Shown here one piece after another: positions 7,298-14,469 of a DNA stretch of 64,000 nt. This DNA comes from Halobellus salinus. GTDB taxonomy: Archaea > Halobacteriota > Halobacteria > Halobacteriales > Haloferacaceae. The notes beneath the pieces were generated by a model. The model made no database searches, was not told the DNA's origin, and saw nothing but the letters and a program-made list of their open reading frames with translations. Made by a program: the position numbers and the translations under genes. The stretch covers positions 124,001-188,000 of the forward strand of contig NZ_BMOC01000002.1 of the NCBI RefSeq assembly GCF_014646875.1. The letters are read 5' to 3'. Position 1 is the first letter of the stretch. Each line of letters opens with the position of its first letter.

Positions 7298-8473
7298 ATG
7301 GACCCCGGTCTCATCGCCCTCTTCGTCGGCGCGGCGCTTGCAAGCCTGTTCATGGCGTGGGTCATCGGCGCCGGGTCGAGCGGTGCGACGCCGTTCGCCC
7401 CCGCTGTCGGCGCCAACGCGCTCCCGACGATGCGCGCCGCCTTCCTTGTGGGGCTCTTCGGGTTCGTCGGCGCCGTCACCCAGGGTGGAAACGTCTCCGA
7501 AACCGTCGGCAGCGGGCTCGTCGGCGGGATAAGCCTCCCGGTGGCCGGTGTGATCCTGGTGCTGGCGCTGGGTGCTGGGCTGATGGCGGTCGGCATCTGG
7601 ACGGGGTACCCGATCGCAACCGCGTTCACCGTGACGGGTGCGGTCATCGGCGTCGGACTCGCACTCGGCGGGACGCCGGTGTGGTCGAAATACCAACAGA
7701 TCGCCGCCGTGTGGGTGTTGACGCCGGTCGTCGGCGGGGGACTCGCGTTCGGGATCGCGAGCGTGCTTCCACGCTCCGACGCCCCCGAGCGGTGTTGTAT
7801 CCCGCTGCTCGCTGGCGTCGTCGGCGCCGTCCTCGCGAACGTCGAGTTCGGCTTCCTCGGTCCGGGGCGCGCGCCGGGCACCCTCAGGGCCGTGGTACAG
7901 CGCGCACTCGGCGTCGACGGCGTCGCGTCCGCGGCCGCGATCACCGGGAGTGCAGCGATCGCCGTTGCGGCCGTCGTGTGGTGGGACGTCGACCGCGACC
8001 AACACGCCGGGTTGCGGCACGTGTTACTCGCACTCGGCTCGCTGGTGGCGTTTTCAGCGGGCGGGAGTCAGGTCGGACTCGCCGTCGGGCCGTTGCTGCC
8101 GCTGCTCGACGACGTGGGGGTCAAGTCGACGTTTGCCGTGCTCGCCGGTGGCGGCCTCGGAATGCTTGCGGGGTCGTGGACCGGCGCGCCTCGGATGATC
8201 AAGTCGCTGGCGCAGGACTACTCGTCGCTCGGGCCACGGCGCTCGATCTCGGCGCTCGTCCCGTCGTTCCTGATCGCACAACTGGCTGTGCTGCTTGGGG
8301 TCCCGGTCTCGTTCAACGAGATCGTCGTCAGCGCCATCATCGGGAGCGGCGCCGCGGTCGGCGGGCGAGCGGCCGTCGACGGTCGGAAACTCCTGGTGAC
8401 TGTGGGCGCGTGGACGGGATCGTTCGGGCTGTCGTTCGCACTCGCGTACGCTGCCGCGGCCGTTCTGCTGTGA
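7298..8473 (+). CDS. PiT-family permease, possibly for a sulfur oxyanion
   Basis: A 391-residue membrane protein of the PiT (PHO4) family. It shows the inverted-repeat family motifs: GAGSSGATPFAPAVGANAL near residue 25, FVGAVTQGGNVSETVG near 60, and a second half with GGSQVGLAVGPLLPLL and NEIVVSAIIGSGAAVGG. PiT members carry phosphate, but CysP-type members carry sulfate. The position at the end of a rhodanese/YeeE operon (8-bp gap) argues for a sulfur anion. The sequence alone does not settle this. Confidence 0.82.
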   Translation: MDPGLIALFVGAALASLFMAWVIGAGSSGATPFAPAVGANALPTMRAAFLVGLFGFVGAVTQGGNVSETVGSGLVGGISLPVAGVILVLALGAGLMAVGIWTGYPIATAFTVTGAVIGVGLALGGTPVWSKYQQIAAVWVLTPVVGGGLAFGIASVLPRSDAPERCCIPLLAGVVGAVLANVEFGFLGPGRAPGTLRAVVQRALGVDGVASAAAITGSAAIAVAAVVWWDVDRDQHAGLRHVLLALGSLVAFSAGGSQVGLAVGPLLPLLDDVGVKSTFAVLAGGGLGMLAGSWTGAPRMIKSLAQDYSSLGPRRSISALVPSFLIAQLAVLLGVPVSFNEIVVSAIIGSGAAVGGRAAVDGRKLLVTVGAWTGSFGLSFALAYAAAAVLL

Positions 8474-8791
8474 TTCTGTCGGCTGTCCGTACTGCAGACA
8501 CGCGGGAGCGATGACGGTCGTGGTTCGTGGTGTGCCGATCCGGAGCTCACTCCGGGGGGTGGCCCTCATCGCGTATCGGACCGCGAACGCAGTGCGGGAG
8601 GACTGCTGAACGTACGACCGTGACAGCGTCGCCGCGGTGTGCGACCGCCCCGACAGCACCTCCGCGTGACCGACGGCACGTCGCTCGCCCGGACCGGGTG
8701 ACGACACACCCCACTGCCCAGGCCGGGTCGGCCCCGGCACCGGGAGGCCGCGGCCGTCGGATTTAACCGATTCATTCCCCTATCTTATGAC
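8474..8791. other. intergenic region before the J-domain/ferredoxin gene
   Basis: 318 bp with no convincing gene. A 32-codon ORF at 8511-8609 (starting MTVVVRGVPIR) has no recognisable homology. A TATA-like GGATTTAACC near 8759 lies about 30 bp before the GTG at 8792, consistent with a leaderless transcript. The rest is GC-rich without repeats that I can see. Confidence 0.5.
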
Positions 8792-9520
8792 GTGGGATCG
8801 CCGTACGACGTACTGGGACTCAACGCCGACGCCGACGAGGACGCTGTCGTTCAGTCGTACCGCGAACTGGTGAAAGAGGCCCACCCCGACCACGGGGGGT
8901 CGGTCGCTGAGTTCAAACGCGTCCGGCGGGCCTACGACCACATCACCGCCGGTCGGGACCCCGCGACGTTCGAGGCCGACCGCTCCGACCCCACCGCGGA
9001 GAACGACCGGACCGGGTCGACCGAAGACCCCACCGCGGCCGGCGACAACCGGGACGGCCCCGCCGCCGCCGCCGAGGAGGGGTCCGAGTCCGAACTCGGG
9101 CCGACAGTTGAGTACCTCGATTACGCGGTGGTGGAGTCCCGCGGCTGGGATCTGGCCGACGACGACCTCTTTCAGAAGGCCGAGGCGGCCGACCTCGGCG
9201 TCGACAGCCACGGGCTGTTGGTGGTCGAACCCCGCGAAACGCTGCTTGAGGCCGCAGAGCGGTACGGGTTCTCGTGGCCTTACGCGTGCCGGGGCGGCGC
9301 GTGTGCGAACTGCGCCGTTGCGGTCGTGGAAGGCGACCTCGAGATGCCGGTGAGCACGGTGTTAGGCGACGAGTTAACCGACAGGGGAGTTAGACTCTCC
9401 TGCATCGGCGAACCTGTCACCGACGACCTGAAAATCGTGTTCAACATCGAGCACCTCCCGGGACTCGCAGAGCTGCGGCTCCCCGCCGAACAGTTCGGGA
9501 ACGCCCGCGCGGACGATTAA
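8792..9520 (+). CDS. J-domain / [2Fe-2S] ferredoxin fusion
   Basis: A 242-residue two-domain protein. Residues 3-55 are a DnaJ J-domain with the diagnostic HPD at 31-33. A roughly 45-residue acidic linker follows. Residues 104-235 form a halophilic plant-type ferredoxin with cluster ligands Cys166, Cys171, Cys174 (PYACRGGACANC) and Cys204 (LSCIGEP). It includes the acidic PTVEYLDYAVVESRGWDLAD insertion typical of haloarchaeal Fer. The J-domain implies contact with Hsp70, so the protein may couple chaperone action to electron transfer or Fe-S delivery. The GTG start sits about 30 bp after a TATA-like box, suggesting leaderless translation. Confidence 0.9.
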   Translation: MGSPYDVLGLNADADEDAVVQSYRELVKEAHPDHGGSVAEFKRVRRAYDHITAGRDPATFEADRSDPTAENDRTGSTEDPTAAGDNRDGPAAAAEEGSESELGPTVEYLDYAVVESRGWDLADDDLFQKAEAADLGVDSHGLLVVEPRETLLEAAERYGFSWPYACRGGACANCAVAVVEGDLEMPVSTVLGDELTDRGVRLSCIGEPVTDDLKIVFNIEHLPGLAELRLPAEQFGNARADD

Positions 9521-9858
9521 GCCGCGCTCGGGAGGTACACGTCGTACTCGCCGTCGTCGTTGACGCCGATCACTGCCCACTCGTAGGTGGGGTCGACGCT
9601 CCGCAGTCGGTTCCGTACATCCCCTGTCGCCGACTTCGGCGCGACGAAACACCGGAAGCGATAGCCCGTGGACGGTTCGCCGCCGTCGGCGAGCGCGCGG
9701 CGGCTGTGTAGGTCTTCACCGTTCGAGACGGCTGTGACGCGCACGGTGCGCCACTTCCGCTCGGCGACGAACTCCGGTCCGTCGCCCGAGACGCTGTAGC
9801 CCAGCCGACGGAAAATCGCCCGGGCGTCCTCCGAAGGAGGCATGCTGACAGGGGGCAT
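9517..9858 (-). CDS. small conserved-looking haloarchaeal protein, unknown function
   Basis: 113 residues with no recognised catalytic motif. The sequence alternates charged and beta-prone segments (AERKWRTVRVTAV, GYRFRCFVAPKS, YEWAVIGVNDDGEYDVYL), suggesting a small alpha/beta or all-beta domain. The stop overlaps the convergent ferredoxin-fusion stop by a few bases. A second possible start, ATG at 9843, would shorten it by five residues. Confidence 0.7.
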   Translation of the reverse strand: MPPVSMPPSEDARAIFRRLGYSVSGDGPEFVAERKWRTVRVTAVSNGEDLHSRRALADGGEPSTGYRFRCFVAPKSATGDVRNRLRSVDPTYEWAVIGVNDDGEYDVYLPSAA

Positions 9859-10053
9859 GTATCTTCGACAACAACATCCGGTGTCATAAATCTTGTTACG
9901 GGTTCACACAGCTGGCAGGGGCGCGGACGACGAGCGCCGCTTCAACCCGGCCGAACGCGAAATCGTCACTCGAACCCACCCCAGCGGAGGCAACGGCACC
10001 CCGGCGGGGGGATAAACGGGCCCGGATGCACCTTTCGCCCCGCCCGACAGCTG

Positions 10054-10386
10054 TCAGTCCTCGGCAGCGTCTGCAGCGTCGGCAGCGTCGGCGGCGCCAA
10101 CATCGTCGCCGTCATCCTCGTCTTCCGCTGCGCTCTGGAGAAGGAGGTCGGTTCCGGCCGCAGCGACCATACCCACGCCGACCGCGCGCAACTGCCTGAC
10201 GTACGCCGGCTTGGCTTCGAGCTCGGAGGCGTTATGGAAGTTCTTACCGATCGCGTTCTTGATGAACCGGACACTCACCCGTGGGAGGAGTGCGGTCACC
10301 GCTCCCTGTACGAGTACCACCACGGCGCCGAATGTACGGCTCTTCTGGGTGTCAACCACGGGCCCACTCACGTTCCGAGCGAACAT
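10054..10386 (-). CDS. small membrane-associated haloarchaeal protein with acidic tail
   Basis: A 110-residue protein. A hydrophobic segment at about 20-37 (TFGAVVVLVQGAVTALLP) and a weaker one around 68-84 flank a basic region (RFIKNAIGKNFHNA). The last 25 residues are DE/A repeats (GAADAADAADAAED). Function is unknown. The promoter-proximal AGTATTGTGG box at 10388 abuts the start codon, linking it to the sulfur-operon promoters. Confidence 0.65.
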   Translation of the reverse strand: MFARNVSGPVVDTQKSRTFGAVVVLVQGAVTALLPRVSVRFIKNAIGKNFHNASELEAKPAYVRQLRAVGVGMVAAAGTDLLLQSAAEDEDDGDDVGAADAADAADAAED

Positions 10387-10387
10387 T

Positions 10388-10397
10388 AGTATTGTGG
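10388..10397. promoter_or_regulatory. third AGTATTGTGG box
   Basis: AGTATTGTGG begins two bases beyond the start codon of the minus-strand gene ending at 10386, inside an AT-rich stretch (TTAATTCACTATTTTG follows). It is identical to the box at 5001-5010 and to the complement of 4858-4867. Its position next to the start would let a bound factor block initiation. This is inference. Confidence 0.45.
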
Positions 10398-10631
10398 TTA
10401 ATTCACTATTTTGTCCCGTGCTGATCTGCTCCGCGAACCCTCGGAACTCGTGCGGACGTCATATCGGATCCAGAGTCGGTTTTATGTAACTGCCGTGCGC
10501 GTAGGGAATCTGTCAGGCTCACCCGAACTGAGGTGTCGGCTCGTGCGGGGTCCCGGAGCGGTCACCGGGAGATTGCATAGGCGGTCTCGGCCGGGGCAAA
10601 AACAAAGGCCCGAGGTGTTGTGAGTGCCAGT

Positions 10632-12620
10632 ATGCAACACCCAGGCCCCCCGCGATTTCTCGCGGTCGGCGAGTCGGTTCAACTTGCCCCGCGGGATCCC
10701 GACCCCGACGCGGCCTACGAGTGGTGGCTCCGTAACACCCCTGTCGGCAGCGCGCTCGAACTCCCGGACCGGACGGCTGTGATCGAGTTCGAGCCCGATG
10801 CTCCGGGCACGTACGAACTCCGACTCGAAACCCCCGACAGAACCCACAGCCTCACGGTTCGAGCGTTTGCCGACACCCGCTCGCCGAATCACGCCGAGCC
10901 GAGAAGCGGGGACAGCGGGGGTGGCGCCGGCCGGAGCGGGGAGAGTGGGCCGCAACGCAGCGGCGACGCACGCGCGTCGGGCTCCGGCCGGCGGGCTGAG
11001 GCGGCTCCGGGGAACCGTCCCCGGATTCGTCTACGTGGTGCCGTTGAGGGCGACGACCTCGTCGTCCGCGCCGACCCGAGCTACCCCACCGGCGACGGCG
11101 ACGTGGCGTTCCTGCTCGACGACCGCGACGACCTCAACCGCGACGATGCCACCGTCCGGGGGCGGGAGTTCCGGCTCCCAGTCGCCGCGGCGGGCGATCG
11201 GGTCCGGATCCACGGCGTTGCGGTGGCCGACACCTACAGCGTTCCCGACACGATCGAATTCACGCGCGTTGCGCTCCCAGACGGGAGCCGCAGCGATACA
11301 GAGGGCGGGGCTAGCGTCGACGCTCCGGCCGCCGACGCGCCCCCCACCGACGCCTTTGCGGTCCGACGCCCTAACGACCCGCCGGCGTGGACGGATGACA
11401 CCACCGTCTACGAGGTGTACGTTCGCGGGTTCGCCGGCGACGCGTCCGACGAGGAGTCCGTCTTCACGGCCATCGAAGAGCGGCTCGACTACCTCGATGA
11501 CCTCGGCGTCGACTGCCTGTGGCTGACACCGGTGCTCGAGAACGACCACGCGCCGCACGGCTACAACATCACGGACTTCTTCAGCATCGCCGAGGACCTC
11601 GGGAGCCGCGAGGACTACGAGGCGTTCGTCGACGCCGCCCACGACCGCGGGATGGCGGTGCTTTTCGACCTCGTGATGAACCACTCCGCGCGCGATCACC
11701 CGTTTTTTCAGGACGCCTACGGGAACCCCGACTCGGCGTACTACGACTGGTACGACTGGCAGGACAGTGGCGAACCGGAGACGTACTTCGAGTGGGAGTA
11801 TATCGCGAACTGGAACTTCGACAACCTCGCGGTCCGGCGACACCTACTCGACGCCGTTGACGAGTGGTTCGAGGTCGCCGACGGCTTCCGGTGCGACATG
11901 GCGTGGGCGGTCCCCGACACGTTCTGGCAGGAGCTCCGCGACCGGGTGAAAGCCCGCGACCACGAGTTCCTGCTGGTCGACGAGACGATCCCGTATGTCC
12001 CGGACTTCCACAACGGGATGTTCGACGTCCACTTCGATACGACGCTGTACTTCACGCTTCGGCAGATCGGCCGCGGGCACGTCCCCGCGGAGGCGATCCT
12101 GGACGCGGTTGACGGACGCGCGGAGGTCGGGTTCCCGCCGCACGCCGGCTTCCTGCTCTATCTCGAGAACCACGATGAGACGCGGTACGTCGTCGAATGC
12201 GGCGACGACGCCGCCTTTGCCGCAGCGGGGGCGCTCTTTACTCTTCCCGGTGTGCCGATGATCTACGGCGGTCAGGAGCTCGGCCAGCGCGGCCGCCGGG
12301 ACGCGCTGGCGTGGGACGACGCCCGCGAGGAGTTCCACGACCACTACAACCGGCTGTCGGAACTCCACGACTCGGTCCCCGAACTCCGCGGCGACGCCGC
12401 GCTCACCAGGATCGACCACAAAACCGACACCGACAGCGCGGTCGCGTTCGCGAGGGAAGGCGACTCCGGGACCGTCGTCTGCGTGTTGCACTTCGGGGGC
12501 GGACCGGCGACGGTGACGGTCGACCGCGCGGTCGACCCCACCGACTTGGTCTCCGGGGAGTCGGCCGCAACCGCGGACGGCCTCGCGGTCGACGACGTTG
12601 CCGTGTTCCGGGCGGAGTAG
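10632..12620 (+). CDS. malA: alpha-amylase family glycoside hydrolase (GH13)
   Basis: About 662 residues. Residues 1-80 resemble an N-terminal beta-sandwich, followed by a Gly/Ser/Arg-rich linker near 85-130. The GH13 barrel runs from about 250 to 590, with DLVMNH (region I), FRCDMAWA with the nucleophile Asp (region II), LLVDETI with the acid/base Glu (region III) and LENHDE (region IV). A small C-terminal beta domain ends the protein. No signal peptide is visible, so it probably acts in the cytoplasm on maltodextrins or glycogen-like glucans. ATG at 10632 is preferred over the GTG at 10620. The symbol follows the haloarchaeal MalA type and is tentative. Confidence 0.85.
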   Translation: MQHPGPPRFLAVGESVQLAPRDPDPDAAYEWWLRNTPVGSALELPDRTAVIEFEPDAPGTYELRLETPDRTHSLTVRAFADTRSPNHAEPRSGDSGGGAGRSGESGPQRSGDARASGSGRRAEAAPGNRPRIRLRGAVEGDDLVVRADPSYPTGDGDVAFLLDDRDDLNRDDATVRGREFRLPVAAAGDRVRIHGVAVADTYSVPDTIEFTRVALPDGSRSDTEGGASVDAPAADAPPTDAFAVRRPNDPPAWTDDTTVYEVYVRGFAGDASDEESVFTAIEERLDYLDDLGVDCLWLTPVLENDHAPHGYNITDFFSIAEDLGSREDYEAFVDAAHDRGMAVLFDLVMNHSARDHPFFQDAYGNPDSAYYDWYDWQDSGEPETYFEWEYIANWNFDNLAVRRHLLDAVDEWFEVADGFRCDMAWAVPDTFWQELRDRVKARDHEFLLVDETIPYVPDFHNGMFDVHFDTTLYFTLRQIGRGHVPAEAILDAVDGRAEVGFPPHAGFLLYLENHDETRYVVECGDDAAFAAAGALFTLPGVPMIYGGQELGQRGRRDALAWDDAREEFHDHYNRLSELHDSVPELRGDAALTRIDHKTDTDSAVAFAREGDSGTVVCVLHFGGGPATVTVDRAVDPTDLVSGESAATADGLAVDDVAVFRAE

Positions 12621-12632
12621 CTCACTGCCCGA

Positions 12633-12683
12633 GGTTTATACAAAAGCGAGGAGAAAACCCACGAGTTTAGTCGTGAGATGAAT
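12633..12683 (+). mobile_element. solo IS200/IS605-type hairpin, degenerate
   Basis: TATACAAAAGCGAGGAGAAAA leads into the hairpin CCCACGA, loop GTTTAG, TCGTGAG, then ATGAATCC. The layout matches the hairpins at 3499, 15980 and 29650, but the terminal GTCAA is degraded. The TTTA in the loop is the same tetranucleotide into which the 141-bp MITE inserted in two sister hairpins, so this copy shows the unoccupied state. Confidence 0.55.
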
Positions 12684-12803
12684 CCGACGAATTCTTTCCA
12701 AACAATACGATAACCGACGAATTCTTTCCAAACAATACGATAACCGACGAATTCTTTCCAAACAATACGATAACCGACAAATTATTTCCAAACAGTACTA
12801 CAA
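12684..12803. repeat. 30-bp AT-rich tandem repeat, 3 exact + 1 degenerate copies
   Basis: Units of 30 bp start at 12684, 12714 and 12744 and are identical (each contains ATTCTTTCCAAACAATACG). A fourth diverged unit starts at 12774. On the minus strand the array reads VIVLFGKNSS repeatedly, because 30 is a multiple of three, but no start signal or homology supports a protein. It lies directly after the solo hairpin. AT-rich iterated units of this sort can be replication or protein-binding sites, but no such role is shown here. Confidence 0.95.
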
Positions 12804-13026
12804 CACAGGTTGTGCGTGGAGAACTGGCAGTTGACTCGGTGTTTGCCACGGTTCATAGCCAAAAGCAAAACGTAAGCCGGCCACGCCGACCGACACAAAA
12901 CAAGATACCTCGAAGCCCCACGCGGAGTGCGAGTACCGGCTTCGTGGCGGAGCCAGCGCCGTCGGTCGCAAAGCGTAGATTCCCACCCTTCAGGGCTGAC
13001 CTGCCCGGTCAACACCGGGTGGGAAG
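12804..13026. other. non-coding transposon-derived stretch
   Basis: No gene is recognised. Near its right end (12990-13026) TTCCCACCC pairs with GGGTGGGAA around a 28-base loop. Such a long hairpin is typical of IS200/IS605-type ends. The adjacent GGAAGCCCACGA starts the hairpin that hosts the MITE. The whole 12.6-14.5 kb interval appears to be layered insertion remnants. Confidence 0.5.
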
Positions 13027-13038
13027 CCCACGATTTTA

Positions 13039-13179
13039 CAGTGGTTGCTGATTTGGCGTCGTACGTCTGGACAGCCAGGCGGGATCGGGACTTAGATTGG
13101 CGTGCACCCGGTGCACGAGACGTAGGACTCGTGAGAGAAGCTCACGAATGTGTTACAACCGCTACTTCAGCAACTACTG
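13039..13179 (+). mobile_element. 141-bp MITE, copy A, flanked by TTTA duplication
   Basis: The element has imperfect terminal inverted repeats beginning CAGTGGTTGCTGA and ending CAGCAACTACTG. It is flanked by TTTA at 13035-13038 and 13180-13183. Removing it with one TTTA restores a hairpin CCCACGATTTTAGTCGTGGG. Copy B at 63207-63347 is on the opposite strand, has the same length and differs at three positions. Internal structure includes the palindrome GTGCACCCGGTGCAC and the stem GTGAG/CTCAC. No ORF of note is present. Confidence 0.88.
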
Positions 13180-13204
13180 TTTAGTCGTGGGAGTGCGTCA
13201 CACG

Positions 13205-13266
13205 GCGCAGTGTTGATATTCGGCGCCATCGTCCTCGGGTTCCTGCTCCCGCTTCTGGTGGGGTGA
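13205..13266 (+). other. possible C-terminal fragment of a membrane protein
   Basis: Between the MITE-bearing hairpin and the omega-RNA-like end, one frame reads a hydrophobic segment (VLIFGAIVLGFLLPLLVG) and a stop at 13264-13266. It looks like the last transmembrane helix of a protein whose upstream part was lost. It could be chance. No family is assigned. Confidence 0.3.
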
Positions 13267-13389
13267 ACAACCTCTCCCTACTTCGCTCGGGGGCTACTGA
13301 CCCGCTCGCTCGTTGAGGGTTCCGTCAGACGAGCTCTGACGGCGTGCAGGCGTATGGCCTGCACTAGCGCTTTCGCGTGGATTCCCGTT
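13263..13389 (-). ncRNA. omega-RNA-like right end of the tnpB element
   Basis: Downstream of the decayed tnpB on the minus strand lie the stem GTCAGAGCTCGTCTGAC, then CCCTCAACGAGCGAG, GAGCGAAGTAGGG and finally GTTCAC at 13263-13268. The same order of blocks recurs at 59634-59720 and, more degraded, at 46944 and 49799. In IS200/IS605 elements the omega-RNA overlaps the transposon right end, and the flanking DNA supplies the guide. Transcription is not shown. Confidence 0.55.
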
Positions 13390-14469
13390 CTATGCCTCAA
13401 CAGAGGCAGGAGGGTTGTACTCCCCACTCACGTTCAGCGTCCCGCGATTCAAGCGCACGTCCGCGGGTGCACGTCCACGGGTGCGCCTCCATCGTCTGCG
13501 TGTTGCCGACGTTAACGAGACGCTTCGCGTCTCGTCTGCACACCGGAAATCTTCGATTTCTGGGGACAACGGAGATACTGCAAGCCGGTGTTCTTCGAGG
13601 CATTGTAGTCGGTGTGGTTTTCGTACCCACACTTCTGGCACTCGAACGACTCCTGGTCGCGGTTCTCGTCGTGGGTAAACCCGCACGTCGAATATCGCTT
13701 CGATGTGTTGGGCGGGTCCACCTGAAGCACCTCCAGGCCGTATTCGTCTGTTTTCACTCGATGTACTGGAACAGACGTCTGAACGCCCAGCGGTGTTGCC
13801 ACGTTGCCTCGGGAATGTTCTCCCTGATGCGGGTTAGGTCCTCGAACACGATGTGCGAACAGCCGTTCTCGATGGCCTCCTGGATGAGACCGTTCGCAAT
13901 CGTGTGCAGGTGGATGCTGAAGCGTCCACCCGCCTTCCGACCAACACGCTGGATGTTCTCGTGGGCTGCTCGCGGTCCGCGCTGGCCGAGCGAACCACGC
14001 CGTTGCTCGTACTCTCGATTCCAGTGGTTGAACTCGTCCGCACTCCAGAACGTGCCCGTCGAGGCAACAGCGATACTGTTGACACCCAGATCGACACCGA
14101 GGACTGTTCTGTGCTCGGTATCGGATTCGGCGTCTTCCTCGACTTTCCGCATCGATGCGTGGAGATACCACTCCCCACCGCGGCACTGGAGGTTGCCTCA
14201 CCTTTGATGGCCTCGACACCCCGCCGAATGGCTTTCTGGACGAGGTTCGCAGTGAGCCCGGTCTCGTCGCGAAGACGGTCGTAGAGTGCGCGTTCGGCTT
14301 TGGCTTTCGAGGTGACGTGGTAGCCATCGTCGCCGTACCAGCACCACTCGCTTACGGTGTTGGCGCAGTGTTTGAACTGCTCGACAGTCTCACGAAGGAG
14401 CGAATCGGCTCCATCGGGTGTGTCGGGTTTGATAAAGAGTTTTGCCCACGGGGCCGAGAGTCCGACCAA
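13390..14469 (-). pseudogene. tnpB: tnpB (IS200/IS605-type RNA-guided nuclease), frameshifted and internally deleted
   Basis: The N-terminal part ([36 protein letters not shown]) is in one frame to about 14200. It jumps with an internal deletion to [14 protein letters not shown], followed by RuvC motif [16 protein letters not shown] and motif [14 protein letters not shown] to 13754. A one-base shift leads to [21 protein letters not shown] with the zinc-finger region and DYNASKN (motif III). Another shift leads to DVRLNRGTLNVSGEYNPP ending at 13390. The first zinc-finger cysteine is lost (KRYSTCG). It cannot make an intact nuclease. The extreme N-terminus and left end are missing where it meets the reductase gene start. 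Confidence 0.9.

Noticed and set aside
8511-8609. 32-codon ORF before the J-domain/ferredoxin gene
   Set aside because: No TATA element at the right distance, no homology and no acidic bias; kept only as a note in the intergenic entry.
12667-12849. A minus-strand protein of repeated VIVLFGKNSS units
   Set aside because: It is produced by a 30-bp tandem repeat read through in one frame; no promoter, start signal or homology supports it.
13390-14469. A functional TnpB by programmed frameshifting
   Set aside because: Multiple shifts plus an internal deletion and a lost zinc-finger cysteine are decay, not a single recoding site.
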